From: Peptoniphilaceae bacterium
GTDB taxonomy: Bacteria; Bacillota; Clostridia; Tissierellales; Peptoniphilaceae
DNA length: 64,000 nt
Assembly (NCBI GenBank): GCA_910589545.1
Contig: CAJUSY010000001.1
Span: forward strand, 114,434 to 178,433
Reading direction: 5' to 3'
The notes under the pieces are model-generated. The model worked only from the letters and a program-made list of their open reading frames with translations, was not told where the DNA came from and did not search any database. The position numbers and the translations under genes were made by a program. Positions 1 to 6,567 of the stretch are shown piece after piece; position 1 is the stretch's first letter; the number at the start of each line of letters is the position of its first letter.

Positions 1-163
1 TATATTCGATTATTCCACCGTTATCTATACTTAAAAGCTGTAATTTTAGATAAATAATCGTGTAGGTATCTCCTCCAGCTATTCTACGAAGTTTTTTAAT
101 TTGTCTATTATTAAAAAAATCATTTTTTAACTTTAGCCAGTAATACTTTTTATTTACACTCAA
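1..163 (-). CDS. Phage replisome organiser, N-terminal part (cut by window edge)
   Basis: The reading frame runs off the left edge and gives 54 residues. The sequence K-K-Y-Y-W-L-K-L, then a run containing R-R-I-A-G-G-D-T-Y and L-L-S-I-D-N-G-G-I-I-E-Y, is the typical opening of phage replisome organiser proteins. These are DnaD-like helicase-loader or origin-binding proteins of Gram-positive phages. The start is a TTG at 161-163 with a TAGGAG site at 173-178 that overlaps the end of the upstream SSB-like gene. It follows the recombination genes in the same operon, which fits an initiator of phage DNA replication. The rest of the protein is outside the window. Confidence 0.8.
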   Translation of the reverse strand, partial: MSVNKKYYWLKLKNDFFNNRQIKKLRRIAGGDTYTIIYLKLQLLSIDNGGIIEY

Positions 164-175
164 TTAATTCAACTC

Positions 176-775
176 CTAAAATGGCAAATCGTCATCATTG
201 TTAAATGTTGCACCCATTCCCAAATCATTAGCGTTATTGTTGTTTGAACCAGCGTTGTTATTTAATACAACTTCTTGTGCATTTTGGTATTTTTCTACAT
301 ATTTATTCACAATCACTGCTGGAGCATTGTCCCTTAATTCCTTAACCGTTTTACCAGTTTTATAATCATAAAAACCTTGTAATCTGTATTCGTAAACTTC
401 TTTTGAACTATCGTTGTAATCAGTACCTTTATTTACTTCAACAATAATTCCCACAAATTTACCGATTAAGCTTGTGATGTTGCCATCTTTATCCCAGTTC
501 ATATTATTTTCGTTAATACCACATAAAGCTAACAAGTGATTGATGTGTCTTGTTGCAAACTCAACATCTTCTCCATTTTTGTTTTTGTACCAAATAGCAA
601 ACCACGTTTTTTGTTCGTCCTTGTCTTCAAATGTTAGTCCTAAACCCTCAGAACTTGTTTTATTACTTTTACAAATCTTTGCCCTAGTACACTTCATAGT
701 GTAAACTCCGCTTTTTCTAATCGCTCTGCTTGTGTTTAATTCTTCATTGTTGTAATTGTCATTAATTGTAAACAT
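176..775 (-). CDS. Phage single-stranded DNA-binding-like protein (DUF669 type)
   Basis: This 199-residue protein ends in an Asn-rich linker and the acidic tip D-D-D-L-P-F (residues 194-199), the hallmark C-terminus by which SSB proteins recruit partners. The body (about 1-150) resembles the DUF669 family found beside phage recombinases and not canonical Ssb, so single-strand binding is inferred. The start is supported by GGAGG about 7 bases upstream. It lies three bases after the P-loop ATPase gene and just before the replisome organiser, completing a Gp157 / ATPase / SSB / replication order common in Gram-positive siphophages. Confidence 0.75.
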   Translation of the reverse strand: MFTINDNYNNEELNTSRAIRKSGVYTMKCTRAKICKSNKTSSEGLGLTFEDKDEQKTWFAIWYKNKNGEDVEFATRHINHLLALCGINENNMNWDKDGNITSLIGKFVGIIVEVNKGTDYNDSSKEVYEYRLQGFYDYKTGKTVKELRDNAPAVIVNKYVEKYQNAQEVVLNNNAGSNNNNANDLGMGATFNNDDDLPF

Positions 776-778
776 ATT

Positions 779-1432
779 CTATCCTCCATAATATTCGTTA
801 ATTTTTTCTGTTACGATTTTCAAATCGTTCTCTATCAACTGTTCATCAAACATGCCCAGCGGACTTTTTGTTGTATTAAATCCGTTGTTTTGCGTTTGAA
901 AATAATACTTGTTATCTTGTATTACTGTATTTAAAACTATTGTGAATAAACCCTCAATAGTAATCTTTTCATCAAGCAATTTACCTATTGTCTTGACTTT
1001 ACTTGTTCCATCTTCTTTTTGTTCGTTGTGACTTAAAAAGAATATATTCAAGTCTTCCCTCAGCCTACTTGCAACATCAATTATCATGTAGTAGTGCTGT
1101 GCCATTTCTGTAAACTTATCAAATCCTTTTTCTTTAGCACGTACCATAAACTCATTACTAATCACGTATTGGAAGTCGTCTATAATGATGTTCTTGATGT
1201 CTTTATTATTGTTCAAATACTTCAAACAACCGATAATCTTGTCGTAACTATCAGTGACTAACCTTTTACCTTTTCCAGCCTTATCGACAAGTGGATAATT
1301 TTTTTTGAAGCCTTTGAATGGTAGTGGCTTGTTTACTGTTTGAATTATGAATGTGTCCTCACTATCCATATTTCTAATACTTGTACTTTTTCCAGTACCC
1401 GATTGACCTAATATCAGTATTAAATTCGACAT
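779..1432 (-). CDS. Phage P-loop ATPase, probable Sak4/AAA_24-type recombination protein
   Basis: This 217-residue protein opens with a Walker A motif G-Q-S-G-T-G-K-S (residues 9-16) and has a Walker B-like strand N-I-I-I-D-D (81-86). Length and position match the phage nucleotide-binding proteins (AAA_24, related to RecA/Sak4 single-strand annealing or recombination ATPases) usually encoded next to an SSB and a Gp157-like gene. The start overlaps the stop of the upstream Gp157 gene by one base, so translation is probably coupled. The ATPase assignment is secure; the role in recombination rests on family and neighbours. Confidence 0.75.
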   Translation of the reverse strand: MSNLILILGQSGTGKSTSIRNMDSEDTFIIQTVNKPLPFKGFKKNYPLVDKAGKGKRLVTDSYDKIIGCLKYLNNNKDIKNIIIDDFQYVISNEFMVRAKEKGFDKFTEMAQHYYMIIDVASRLREDLNIFFLSHNEQKEDGTSKVKTIGKLLDEKITIEGLFTIVLNTVIQDNKYYFQTQNNGFNTTKSPLGMFDEQLIENDLKIVTEKINEYYGG

Positions 1433-1914
1433 TAACGTATCCTCAAACTTTCTGTTTGTTTTATACCTACACCGTCAATAATCAAACCCTCTTTAATATC
1501 ATTTAAGAGGTCTCGTTTGTTGAGTGTGCGTTCAACCTTATAGTATTCATCACCTATGTTATCTTCGCTTGTTATATCAAGTGCTGGAGTGTTCTTTTGA
1601 ATACTAATAGTAAATAATTCAGTCTTAACCTTTTTACGCCCTGTTTGTTCCATACTTGCTTGTAGATTTTTCTTTAACCAACTTATTTTATTTTCGGCGG
1701 TTTTTCTTTTCTTGTTGAATATCTTTTCTTGATTTTTAAAAGCCTCGACATCTGCCTCTAAATTCTTAATCATTTTCACATAGTTATCGCTTTTTTCTTC
1801 GATAGCAATGTTGAGGTTATTAGCCATTTCTTCAAGTTCTTCGGTGATTTCATCTGCTTCTTCAAGCATTGTAAAGAACTTGACATAGTTTTCTGTTAAT
1901 TCAAACAAATTCAT
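1432..1914 (-). CDS. Siphovirus Gp157-family protein
   Basis: This 160-residue protein has a long, highly charged helical N-terminal part (about 10-100, probable coiled coil) and a short C-terminal part ending near G-V-G-I-K-Q-T-E-S-L. That layout is typical of the siphovirus Gp157 family, first noted in streptococcal phages, where it has been linked to phage resistance. Its molecular role is not established. It overlaps both neighbours by a single base (TAATG junctions), showing a tightly packed operon with the P-loop ATPase and SSB-like protein. Confidence 0.75.
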   Translation of the reverse strand: MNLFELTENYVKFFTMLEEADEITEELEEMANNLNIAIEEKSDNYVKMIKNLEADVEAFKNQEKIFNKKRKTAENKISWLKKNLQASMEQTGRKKVKTELFTISIQKNTPALDITSEDNIGDEYYKVERTLNKRDLLNDIKEGLIIDGVGIKQTESLRIR

Positions 1915-2126
1915 TACTTGTAATCCCTCACAATCTTATTAATTTCATCTAAATTTTTAAGAACAAAATCTACTATACTATCTAAAGTGTTTTCGTATTG
2001 GTATAAACCACCTTGTAATAACATTGTTATTTGTAGTCTAATTTCGTGATTTACTGCGTCCTCTTTTGAATAAAACTTTTCTCCATCACCACACGTATAT
2101 ACTGTTTCTTGCCTTGAACTAATCAT
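1914..2126 (-). CDS. Hypothetical phage early protein, 70 aa
   Basis: I do not recognise this protein. It is acidic and helical, with an N-terminal stretch T-V-Y-T-C-G-D-G-E-K-F-Y-S that looks like a small beta-hairpin or zinc-ribbon-like start with only one Cys. The gene overlaps the preceding gene by 8 bases and the following Gp157 gene by one base, so it belongs to the same polycistronic early transcript. The packing and ribosome binding site make it a likely real gene. Confidence 0.6.
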   Translation of the reverse strand: MISSRQETVYTCGDGEKFYSKEDAVNHEIRLQITMLLQGGLYQYENTLDSIVDFVLKNLDEINKIVRDYK

Positions 2127-2460
2127 CTAAATTCTCCTTTTCTTTATTGTTTTTAAAATATATTTGCAAAAATGTGTAATGTAACTTCTTGCAACTGTTC
2201 TTTAAAGCGTTCAATTTATCATCATTAATCTTAAAATCGTCTTTAATAGCAACTTGCATTTCTTCATCAAATATAAATACTAATTGTCCTCCAACTATCA
2301 ACTCATGTTCAATCATTGACATTTGATTATTAGGCTTTCTAGTAAATATACAAGCAATCGGAAACTGCCCTGTACTAAATTGAAATTCTAAGTCTTCACT
2401 ATCTGCTAACTGCTCAATCTTTTCGCTTATTTTATTTATTTCGTCTAATAACATGTACAC
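2119..2460 (-). CDS. Hypothetical phage early protein, 113 aa
   Basis: No family is recognised. It has a helical N-terminus followed by a beta-rich middle (residues about 25-65) and an amphipathic C-terminal helix. AGGAG sits about 7 bases before the ATG. It is preceded by the largest gap in the early operon (2461-2544), so a promoter or processing signal may lie just upstream, and it overlaps the next gene by 8 bases. Confidence 0.6.
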   Translation of the reverse strand: MYMLLDEINKISEKIEQLADSEDLEFQFSTGQFPIACIFTRKPNNQMSMIEHELIVGGQLVFIFDEEMQVAIKDDFKINDDKLNALKNSCKKLHYTFLQIYFKNNKEKENLDD

Positions 2461-2506
2461 TCCTTTGATTTCGTGCTATAATCACGTTGTATAATATTTT
2501 TTTTAT

Positions 2507-2541
2507 CGGCTGTATTTGTGGTTATTTACAGTCGATTTTTT
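2507..2541 (+). terminator. Possible plus-strand intrinsic terminator in phage early operon
   Basis: An 8-bp stem (2507-2514 with 2527-2534, one G-U pair) with a 12-base loop is followed on the plus strand by ATTTTTT. The orientation is opposite to all surrounding genes. Upstream on the plus strand are TGTACA (2454-2459), 17 bases, then TATAAT (2477-2482), so a transcript of about 50 bases is conceivable. AT richness makes chance occurrence possible. Confidence 0.35.
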
Positions 2542-2544
2542 CTT

Positions 2545-2730
2545 TTATAACTCTTTTATATCAGTACCTCTATAAAAACCTTGCATACCCTCACTCTTTT
2601 GAAAGTCAATCACAATTCTGTGCTTGAAATACTCATCTAATTCGTTTTTTAACTTATAAACTGAATTATCGTAAAAGTACTCTAAACACTCATCTGTAAT
2701 TTCAAAATCAATAGTTGTTCTAAATTTCAT
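2545..2730 (-). CDS. Hypothetical phage early protein, 61 aa
   Basis: This is a small protein of unknown function with a short predicted beta-alpha-beta pattern (F-R-T-T-I-D-F at the start, V-I-D-F in the middle). AAAGGGGG lies 8 bases before the ATG. The start overlaps the end of the upstream gene by 4 bases, supporting a real coupled gene in the minus-strand early operon. Confidence 0.55.
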   Translation of the reverse strand: MKFRTTIDFEITDECLEYFYDNSVYKLKNELDEYFKHRIVIDFQKSEGMQGFYRGTDIKEL

Positions 2731-3029
2731 CTCCTTATCCCCCTTTTTGCTAATCCTCTAAACAAATTTACATTCTCTTTAACTTCTGCCGATATTTCTT
2801 CCGACATTTTGCTATCCTTGTTGACATAGCTATCACCAATTTTTGTATTAAAACTATTAGCTGTTATCTTTTTCTTTTTAACTCTAAATTTGAAATTAGC
2901 TAAATATTTTAAATCAATATTCACCTTGAACTTTTCTTCGAAAATCTTTGCTAATTCTTTATTTGCTATATCAATATTGTCAAGCAAAAACTTTCCTTGT
3001 ACTTTTGTGTATTTAAAATGTTTCCCCAT
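2727..3029 (-). CDS. Hypothetical basic phage early protein, 100 aa
   Basis: This lysine-rich protein has no family I can name. It begins with a helical segment (I-D-I-A-N-K-E-L-A-K) and a basic stretch R-V-K-K-K-K-I (about 49-55), which would suit nucleic-acid binding, but that is only a guess. GAGGT lies 7 bases before the ATG, overlapping the stop of the upstream DUF3310-like gene. It is part of the early operon. Confidence 0.55.
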   Translation of the reverse strand: MGKHFKYTKVQGKFLLDNIDIANKELAKIFEEKFKVNIDLKYLANFKFRVKKKKITANSFNTKIGDSYVNKDSKMSEEISAEVKENVNLFRGLAKRGIRR

Positions 3030-3254
3030 CTATACCTCATCTGCGTTACTCAAATAGCAAATTAGCATTTCCAAGTAGTCTTTTGCTTTTAACAAGTCAT
3101 CTAAACCGTTTTTGTCGTTGTATCTAATTAAATACTTCAACACATTGCACAAATAAAATCCGTCTTCAACCTTGCAATTATTCTTTTTAGCAATATCGAT
3201 AATTACCCTCATTGCATTTTCGCCATTAATCATGTACCTATTTTTATTATCCAT
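3030..3254 (-). CDS. DUF3310-like small phage protein
   Basis: Residues F-Y-L-C-N-V-L-K-Y-L-I-R-Y followed by G-L-D-D-L-L-K-A-K-D-Y-L match the core helices of DUF3310, a domain common in phage nucleotide-metabolism and hypothetical proteins. I place the start at 3254 and not at the farther ATG (3320). The ATG at 3252-3254 overlaps the upstream stop in a TAATG junction and has GGGAGA about 9 bases before it, while the longer form would overlap the upstream gene by 67 bases. Predicted length is 74 residues. The exact role is unknown. Confidence 0.6.
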   Translation of the reverse strand: MDNKNRYMINGENAMRVIIDIAKKNNCKVEDGFYLCNVLKYLIRYNDKNGLDDLLKAKDYLEMLICYLSNADEV

Positions 3255-3469
3255 TACAACATTCTCCCAGTAATAACCAAAATATTTAAAAGTACAAGGA
3301 ATTTTAAAATCATGATACACATACTACCAACAAGCTTTACATCATCTAACCTATCCGCTTTTTCCACTTTCCTACATTTGCAAGTATGCTTTACTTCCTT
3401 TTTTTCTCTTTTTGGTCTTTTAAAATCAAAATAACTTTTATCATCAAAATCCGATACTTTCTTTTCCAT
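3254..3469 (-). CDS. Small phage membrane protein with Cys motif
   Basis: This 71-residue protein has a charged N-terminal half, a C-K-C-R motif (about 31-34) and one hydrophobic segment near the C-terminus (about 48-68), which suggests a single membrane span with the N-terminus in the cytoplasm. The start has a strong AGGAGGG site. I do not recognise the family. It is co-transcribed with the other early genes and its stop is fused to the next start (TAATG). Confidence 0.55.
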   Translation of the reverse strand: MEKKVSDFDDKSYFDFKRPKREKKEVKHTCKCRKVEKADRLDDVKLVGSMCIMILKFLVLLNILVITGRML

Positions 3470-3479
3470 AATTCCCTCC

Positions 3480-3758
3480 TTAAAATGTTTGTGTAATACT
3501 CTTAATTACACTTTTTAATCTTCTGACATCATCTTTTAAATTGTTATTTTCTTGTCTTAGTACAAATAATTCTTCTTCTAGTGCAACAGTCCTACCCGAT
3601 TTTTCAACAGAATTGACTTGCTCCATAGGATAAGTACATCTGCCTATTTCTGTTCTTGTTAGTATTCCCTTAGCTTCAAGCGTTGAAATATGTTCTTCTG
3701 TAACACTCCACCTCTTAGATAAATCTTTTTTCGAAATAACAGTTTGTAGTTGTTCCAT
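3480..3758 (-). CDS. Phage helix-turn-helix protein with coiled coil
   Basis: Residues about 8-35 (S-K-K-D-L-S-K-R-W-S-V-T-E-E-H-I-S-T-L-E) look like a winged-helix or excisionase-type helix-turn-helix. The C-terminal half (about 58-88) is a heptad-patterned coiled coil that would dimerise it. A DNA-binding function is inferred; excisionase or middle-gene regulator are both possible. GAGGAG precedes the ATG. The gene overlaps the end of its upstream neighbour by 44 bases. Confidence 0.55.
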   Translation of the reverse strand: MEQLQTVISKKDLSKRWSVTEEHISTLEAKGILTRTEIGRCTYPMEQVNSVEKSGRTVALEEELFVLRQENNNLKDDVRRLKSVIKSITQTF

Positions 3759-4113
3759 TTTCTAACTCCTCATATTGTTTTTTTAAATCGTCATTTTGAT
3801 ATGTCTTGTTCCAGTCTTCCAAGTTTTCGTTTGCTAAAAACAACTTAACCTTTGTTTTTCTATGTTTTTCTTGCAAGTCTTGTAATTGTTGTTTTTCTTC
3901 CTCATACTGCTCTTTTAAAATTTGTATAGTATTAATGCAAGAATTTCTCATCTCTCTACCAAACTTTGAATTTTTACACAACAACAACTCATTTAAAAAG
4001 TTTTTTATTTCTTTGTTTTGCCCTAACTTTAAATAGCTATCCGCAACTTCTCTAATAAGTTTTTCTAAATCTTCTTCTTCCATCTCATAAATAAAATCTA
4101 ATAATTTTTCCAC
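3715..4113 (-). CDS. Hypothetical phage coiled-coil protein, 132 aa
   Basis: This acidic, helical protein has a clear coiled-coil stretch at about residues 65-120 (E-Q-Y-E-E-E-K-Q-Q-L-Q-D-L-Q-E-K). No family is recognised. The start is GTG at 4111-4113, overlapping the TAG stop of the antirepressor gene, with GGGAG about 9 bases upstream. Two cysteines near positions 46 and 59 are not in an obvious metal motif. Confidence 0.55.
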   Translation of the reverse strand: MEKLLDFIYEMEEEDLEKLIREVADSYLKLGQNKEIKNFLNELLLCKNSKFGREMRNSCINTIQILKEQYEEEKQQLQDLQEKHRKTKVKLFLANENLEDWNKTYQNDDLKKQYEELENGTTTNCYFEKRFI

Positions 4114-4871
4114 TATGCAATCTCCCTTTCAATCATTGGTAAAATTCCATTTTTCTTCAATGCTTCATACAAAAATAATCTTCCTTTTTGAGTCCACTTA
4201 GTAATCATAGTCACATCATTTGTTCCGTCTTTTCGTTGAAATTCAACAGTTTCAGAATGCGTATATCCATTACTTTGGTATCTACTGTATAATAACCATT
4301 GTTTACCTTGCTTATATTGAACTCCTAAACCATGTAATATTTTGTTCATTTCAGTACCACTAACTCCATAATCTTTAGCTATTGCTGTAATCGTAACAAG
4401 TGACTTGCTTTTTAAAATCTTATCTGTATAATCAGCCTTAGGCTTTAATTCAGCGATTTGTTGACATTGCATAGAATTCAAAACATTAAGTCTTTCGTTT
4501 TCTTTTGCTGTATCTACTAACTGTTCTAAAGCTTCAATGTAATTTTGTGGTAAAGCAATCTTCTTTTTATTCAATTCAGCTTCCATTCTGTTAAACTCAT
4601 TGATATAAGCCATCTTAAAGTCGTTATAACCTTGAATATTAAACATATATAAAGTGAATCCATCTTTTGTTAATAGATATTCTTTTCTCATTTCGCCTTT
4701 TTTATCTTTATATTCACTTTGTAAAATCAACGAACGGAAATCTCCGTTGGTTAAAATCTCATCTAACCTTTCTAACACATCAGCATGTCTTTTACTTAGT
4801 TGTTCAGCAATCGTCCTACTACTAACAACACTTTTTCCATCTACATTTTTAATTTCTACTAAATAATTCAT
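4113..4871 (-). CDS. Phage antirepressor (Rha-family N-terminus, KilAC C-terminus)
   Basis: This 252-residue protein has two recognisable parts. Residues 1-95 match the phage Rha/pRha regulatory family (S-S-R-T-I-A-E-Q-L-S-K-R-H-A-D-V-L and F-N-I-Q-G-Y-N-D-F-K). Residues about 135-250 match the KilAC/ANT antirepressor domain (V-T-I-T-A-I-A-K-D-Y-G-V-S-G-T-E-M-N and W-T-Q-K-G-R-L-F-L-Y-E). Such proteins counter the phage repressor or regulate early genes. The start overlaps the Cro-like gene by 4 bases (ATGA) and has AAGGAG upstream. The fusion of the two domains is common in Gram-positive prophages. Confidence 0.8.
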   Translation of the reverse strand: MNYLVEIKNVDGKSVVSSRTIAEQLSKRHADVLERLDEILTNGDFRSLILQSEYKDKKGEMRKEYLLTKDGFTLYMFNIQGYNDFKMAYINEFNRMEAELNKKKIALPQNYIEALEQLVDTAKENERLNVLNSMQCQQIAELKPKADYTDKILKSKSLVTITAIAKDYGVSGTEMNKILHGLGVQYKQGKQWLLYSRYQSNGYTHSETVEFQRKDGTNDVTMITKWTQKGRLFLYEALKKNGILPMIEREIA

Positions 4872-5065
4872 ATTTGCTCCTTTTCATATAAACTCCACCA
4901 GTCTACGTTATATATTTCAGCGATTTTTTTTGCCACACTAACTGGAAGTTCTGTCTCTTCTATCTCATAATTACTAATCGTTCTTTGATTTTTCCCGATA
5001 AGTTTTCCTAAATCTGATTGACTTAATCCATTTTCTTTTCTTAATTTAATTAATAAATTCAACAT
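4868..5065 (-). CDS. Cro-like XRE helix-turn-helix regulator
   Basis: The 65 residues are essentially one XRE/HTH_3 domain: L-R-K-E-N-G-L-S-Q-S-D-L-G-K-L-I-G, then Q-R-T-I-S-N-Y-E for the recognition helix. It has no extra domain, like Cro. AAGGAG precedes the ATG. It is the first gene of the leftward antirepressor unit and diverges from the plus-strand gene at 5141, so the space 5066-5140 should hold face-to-face promoters. Confidence 0.75.
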   Translation of the reverse strand: MLNLLIKLRKENGLSQSDLGKLIGKNQRTISNYEIEETELPVSVAKKIAEIYNVDWWSLYEKEQI

Positions 5066-5111
5066 ATTGTATCTATATCTCCTTTTTATGTGTATTTACC
5101 ACTACATATGG

Positions 5112-5117
5112 TATAAT
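5112..5117 (+). promoter_or_regulatory. Extended -10 promoter element for the 66-aa phage gene
   Basis: TGG-TATAAT is an extended -10 hexamer (TGnTATAAT) 24 bases before the ATG at 5141. The -35 region 17 bases upstream (5089-5094) is a poor match, as expected for extended -10 promoters. Confidence 0.5.
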
Positions 5118-5140
5118 AATAAGTATAGGAGGTGGTTAAT

Positions 5141-5341
5141 ATGGATACTCAAAAGATATACGATGAAATTGTTGATAAATGTATAATTTTGCCAGAAGAA
5201 ATAATAGAAATTTTTAATTCAAACGAATTATCGAACCTTTCAAATGAAGAAAAAATTTTAACAACATTAACTTCTGCATCTTTTAAATATACAAACCGTG
5301 TATTAATGTGTTTGCTTGAAAAACTTGATGAAATAAATTAA
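5141..5341 (+). CDS. Hypothetical small phage protein on plus strand, 66 aa
   Basis: This acidic helical protein of unknown function begins M-D-T-Q-K-I-Y-D. The ATG at 5141 is preferred to the GTG at 5132 because AGGAGGT occupies 5127-5133 and has proper spacing only for the ATG. It has its own extended -10 element. It is transcribed against the surrounding early operon and converges on the 57-aa gene, overlapping its stop by 4 bases. A role in lysogeny or in countering its neighbour is possible but not shown. Confidence 0.6.
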   Translation: MDTQKIYDEIVDKCIILPEEIIEIFNSNELSNLSNEEKILTTLTSASFKYTNRVLMCLLEKLDEIN

Positions 5342-5511
5342 AATTTCTTGCTATCTTTTTTTATCTTTTCACAAATGATTTCAAATATCTTAGGATTAAT
5401 TGAGGAATTGCTTTTTTGTAATTCTTCAATTTTTTCTACACGACTAATTAATTCATCAATTTTCGAATTTAACATTTGTATTTCAATCTTTATATCTTCA
5501 AATAATTTCAT
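5338..5511 (-). CDS. Small coiled-coil phage protein, 57 aa
   Basis: A short frame beginning M-K-L-F-E-D-I-K-I-E-I-Q-M-L and ending K-K-D-S-K-K-F follows a very strong AAGGAGGACG site 5 bases before the ATG. The first 35 residues show heptad spacing (I-K-I-E-I-Q-M-L-N-S-K-I-D-E-L) of a coiled coil. Its stop overlaps the stop region of the plus-strand 66-aa gene, making a convergent pair. Function is unknown. The quality of the ribosome binding site is the main reason to accept it. Confidence 0.6.
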   Translation of the reverse strand: MKLFEDIKIEIQMLNSKIDELISRVEKIEELQKSNSSINPKIFEIICEKIKKDSKKF

Positions 5512-5586
5512 ACGTCCTCCTTTGCTTCATTTATCTATAATTCTTTTTGCAATCTTATTTTGTTTTACCTTTGCGTATTGCAAGTT

Positions 5587-5790
5587 TTAATTCAAAAAAA
5601 ATTCTCTTAATTTTTCATCTGGAATATTTAATATATCTTGCAACACAAACATTTCATTGACTTTTAATGGTCTAACACCATTTAATTTTAACATCCAAGT
5701 TGAATATGCAATATTTAATTTATCGCTTATATATTGATTATTTAAGCCTTTACGTGCAATTTCCGCCTTGACTAAATTAGTGCATATCAA
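5587..5790 (-). CDS. Small HTH (XRE/Cro-like) phage regulator, TTG start
   Basis: This 67-residue protein is organised like a lambda-type HTH: V-K-A-E-I-A-R-K-G-L-N-N-Q-Y-I-S-D-K-L as the first helices and S-T-W-M-L-K-L-N-G as the recognition region. The start is TTG at 5788-5790 with GGAGGTGAT 6 bases upstream; no in-frame ATG is suitable. It is the first gene behind the strong minus-strand promoter at 5836-5864 and diverges from the repressor, the position of a Cro or early activator. It is a second Cro-like protein, so which one acts as Cro is unclear. Confidence 0.65.
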   Translation of the reverse strand: MICTNLVKAEIARKGLNNQYISDKLNIAYSTWMLKLNGVRPLKVNEMFVLQDILNIPDEKLREFFLN

Positions 5791-5810
5791 GAAATCACCT
5801 CCTTATTTTA

Positions 5811-5825
5811 GTTGCGTTTTGCAAC
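5811..5825. promoter_or_regulatory. Phage operator (GTTGC-N5-GCAAC)
   Basis: A perfect 5-bp inverted repeat with a 5-base spacer lies just downstream of the minus-strand -10 hexamer, covering the expected transcription start. It shares the TTGC-N5-GCAA core with 5882-5897. It is a likely binding site for the repressor and/or Cro-like protein. Confidence 0.6.
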
Positions 5826-5835
5826 TTATAGTACT

Positions 5836-5864
5836 ATTATAAAATCCTTTTTGCAATTTGTCAA
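5836..5864 (-). promoter_or_regulatory. Consensus minus-strand phage early promoter
   Basis: Read on the minus strand, TTGACA (5859-5864) is followed by exactly 17 bases and TATAAT (5836-5841), a full consensus sigma-A promoter. It points into the HTH gene at 5587-5790 and the early operon. The operator at 5811-5825 sits over its start site, so it is presumably silenced in the lysogen. Confidence 0.8.
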
Positions 5865-5880
5865 GCGTTTTTTAAAAAAA

Positions 5881-5897
5881 ATTTGCATAACGCAAAT
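5881..5897. promoter_or_regulatory. Phage operator (ATTTGC-N5-GCAAAT)
   Basis: This is a perfect 6-bp inverted repeat with a 5-base spacer, sharing the TTGC-N5-GCAA core with the site at 5811-5825. It overlaps the candidate -35 of the repressor promoter, which suggests autoregulation of the repressor. Confidence 0.6.
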
Positions 5898-5911
5898 TAA
5901 TTCTATATAAT
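5883..5911 (+). promoter_or_regulatory. Probable repressor promoter
   Basis: TTGCAT (5883-5888), 17 bases, TATAAT (5906-5911) stands 22 bases before the repressor ATG. The weak -35 is buried in an operator, as expected for a maintenance promoter. Confidence 0.55.
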
Positions 5912-5932
5912 TACATTAAAGGCGGTGTTATT

Positions 5933-6553
5933 ATGAATGAATTTTCTAAAATTGGTGTTAGATTAAAAACAAGTAGAGAACAAAATGACTTAACAATTAA
6001 AGACGTTGCAACGAGAATTGGATTATCGACTTCTACCATATCAAGGTATGAAAATGGAATTGTAGAAAATGTTAGTCTACCAACTATGCAAATGTTAGCT
6101 GGTTTATACAAGGTCAATGTGTTATGGTTATTAGGTAAAAGTGAGGATAAACACGAACGAACTATAAACAAACAATCAACAATATCTGTACCATTAGTCG
6201 GCACTATAGCAGCAGGTACACCTATTCTAGCCGAAGAAAACATAGAACGATACTTTAATATAGATAGTTCTATAAAAGCCGATTTTTGTTTGAGAATTAA
6301 AGGCGACAGTATGATAAATGAGGGAATACATAATAACGATATTGTGTTCATTCATCAACAACCTATTCTTGAAAACGGAGAAATTGGAGCTATAATTATA
6401 GATGGTGAAGCAACATTAAAGAGATTTTATAAAACTGATACTGGAATAGTATTGCAACCAGCAAACGAAAAATATGCACCGATAATAGTTGATGAAAACT
6501 CAAATCTAATAATAGCTGGTAAATTATCAGCTATATTAAATATAAAAAATTAA
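5933..6553 (+). CDS. Prophage repressor, CI/LexA-like with S24 autoprotease domain
   Basis: This 206-residue protein has an N-terminal XRE HTH (about 8-66: D-V-A-T-R-I-G-L-S-T-S-T-I-S-R-Y-E) and a C-terminal LexA/CI S24 peptidase domain (about 85-204). The self-cleavage bond is probably Ala94-Gly95 in T-I-A-A-G-T, with catalytic Ser126 in G-D-S-M and Lys163 in A-T-L-K-R-F. It should keep the prophage silent by binding the TTGC-N5-GCAA operators just upstream and be inactivated by RecA filaments after DNA damage. All residues needed for cleavage are present, so the switch looks functional. Confidence 0.9.
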   Translation: MNEFSKIGVRLKTSREQNDLTIKDVATRIGLSTSTISRYENGIVENVSLPTMQMLAGLYKVNVLWLLGKSEDKHERTINKQSTISVPLVGTIAAGTPILAEENIERYFNIDSSIKADFCLRIKGDSMINEGIHNNDIVFIHQQPILENGEIGAIIIDGEATLKRFYKTDTGIVLQPANEKYAPIIVDENSNLIIAGKLSAILNIKN

Positions 6554-6567
6554 AAGGAGATATAATA

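Noticed and set aside
3255..3320. Longer N-terminus for the DUF3310-like gene
   Set aside because: It would overlap the upstream gene by 67 bases, whereas the ATG at 3254 has a TAATG junction and its own GGGAGA site.
5348..5590. 80-codon plus-strand frame
   Set aside because: It is antisense to the 57-aa coiled-coil gene, which has a strong ribosome binding site; this frame has none.
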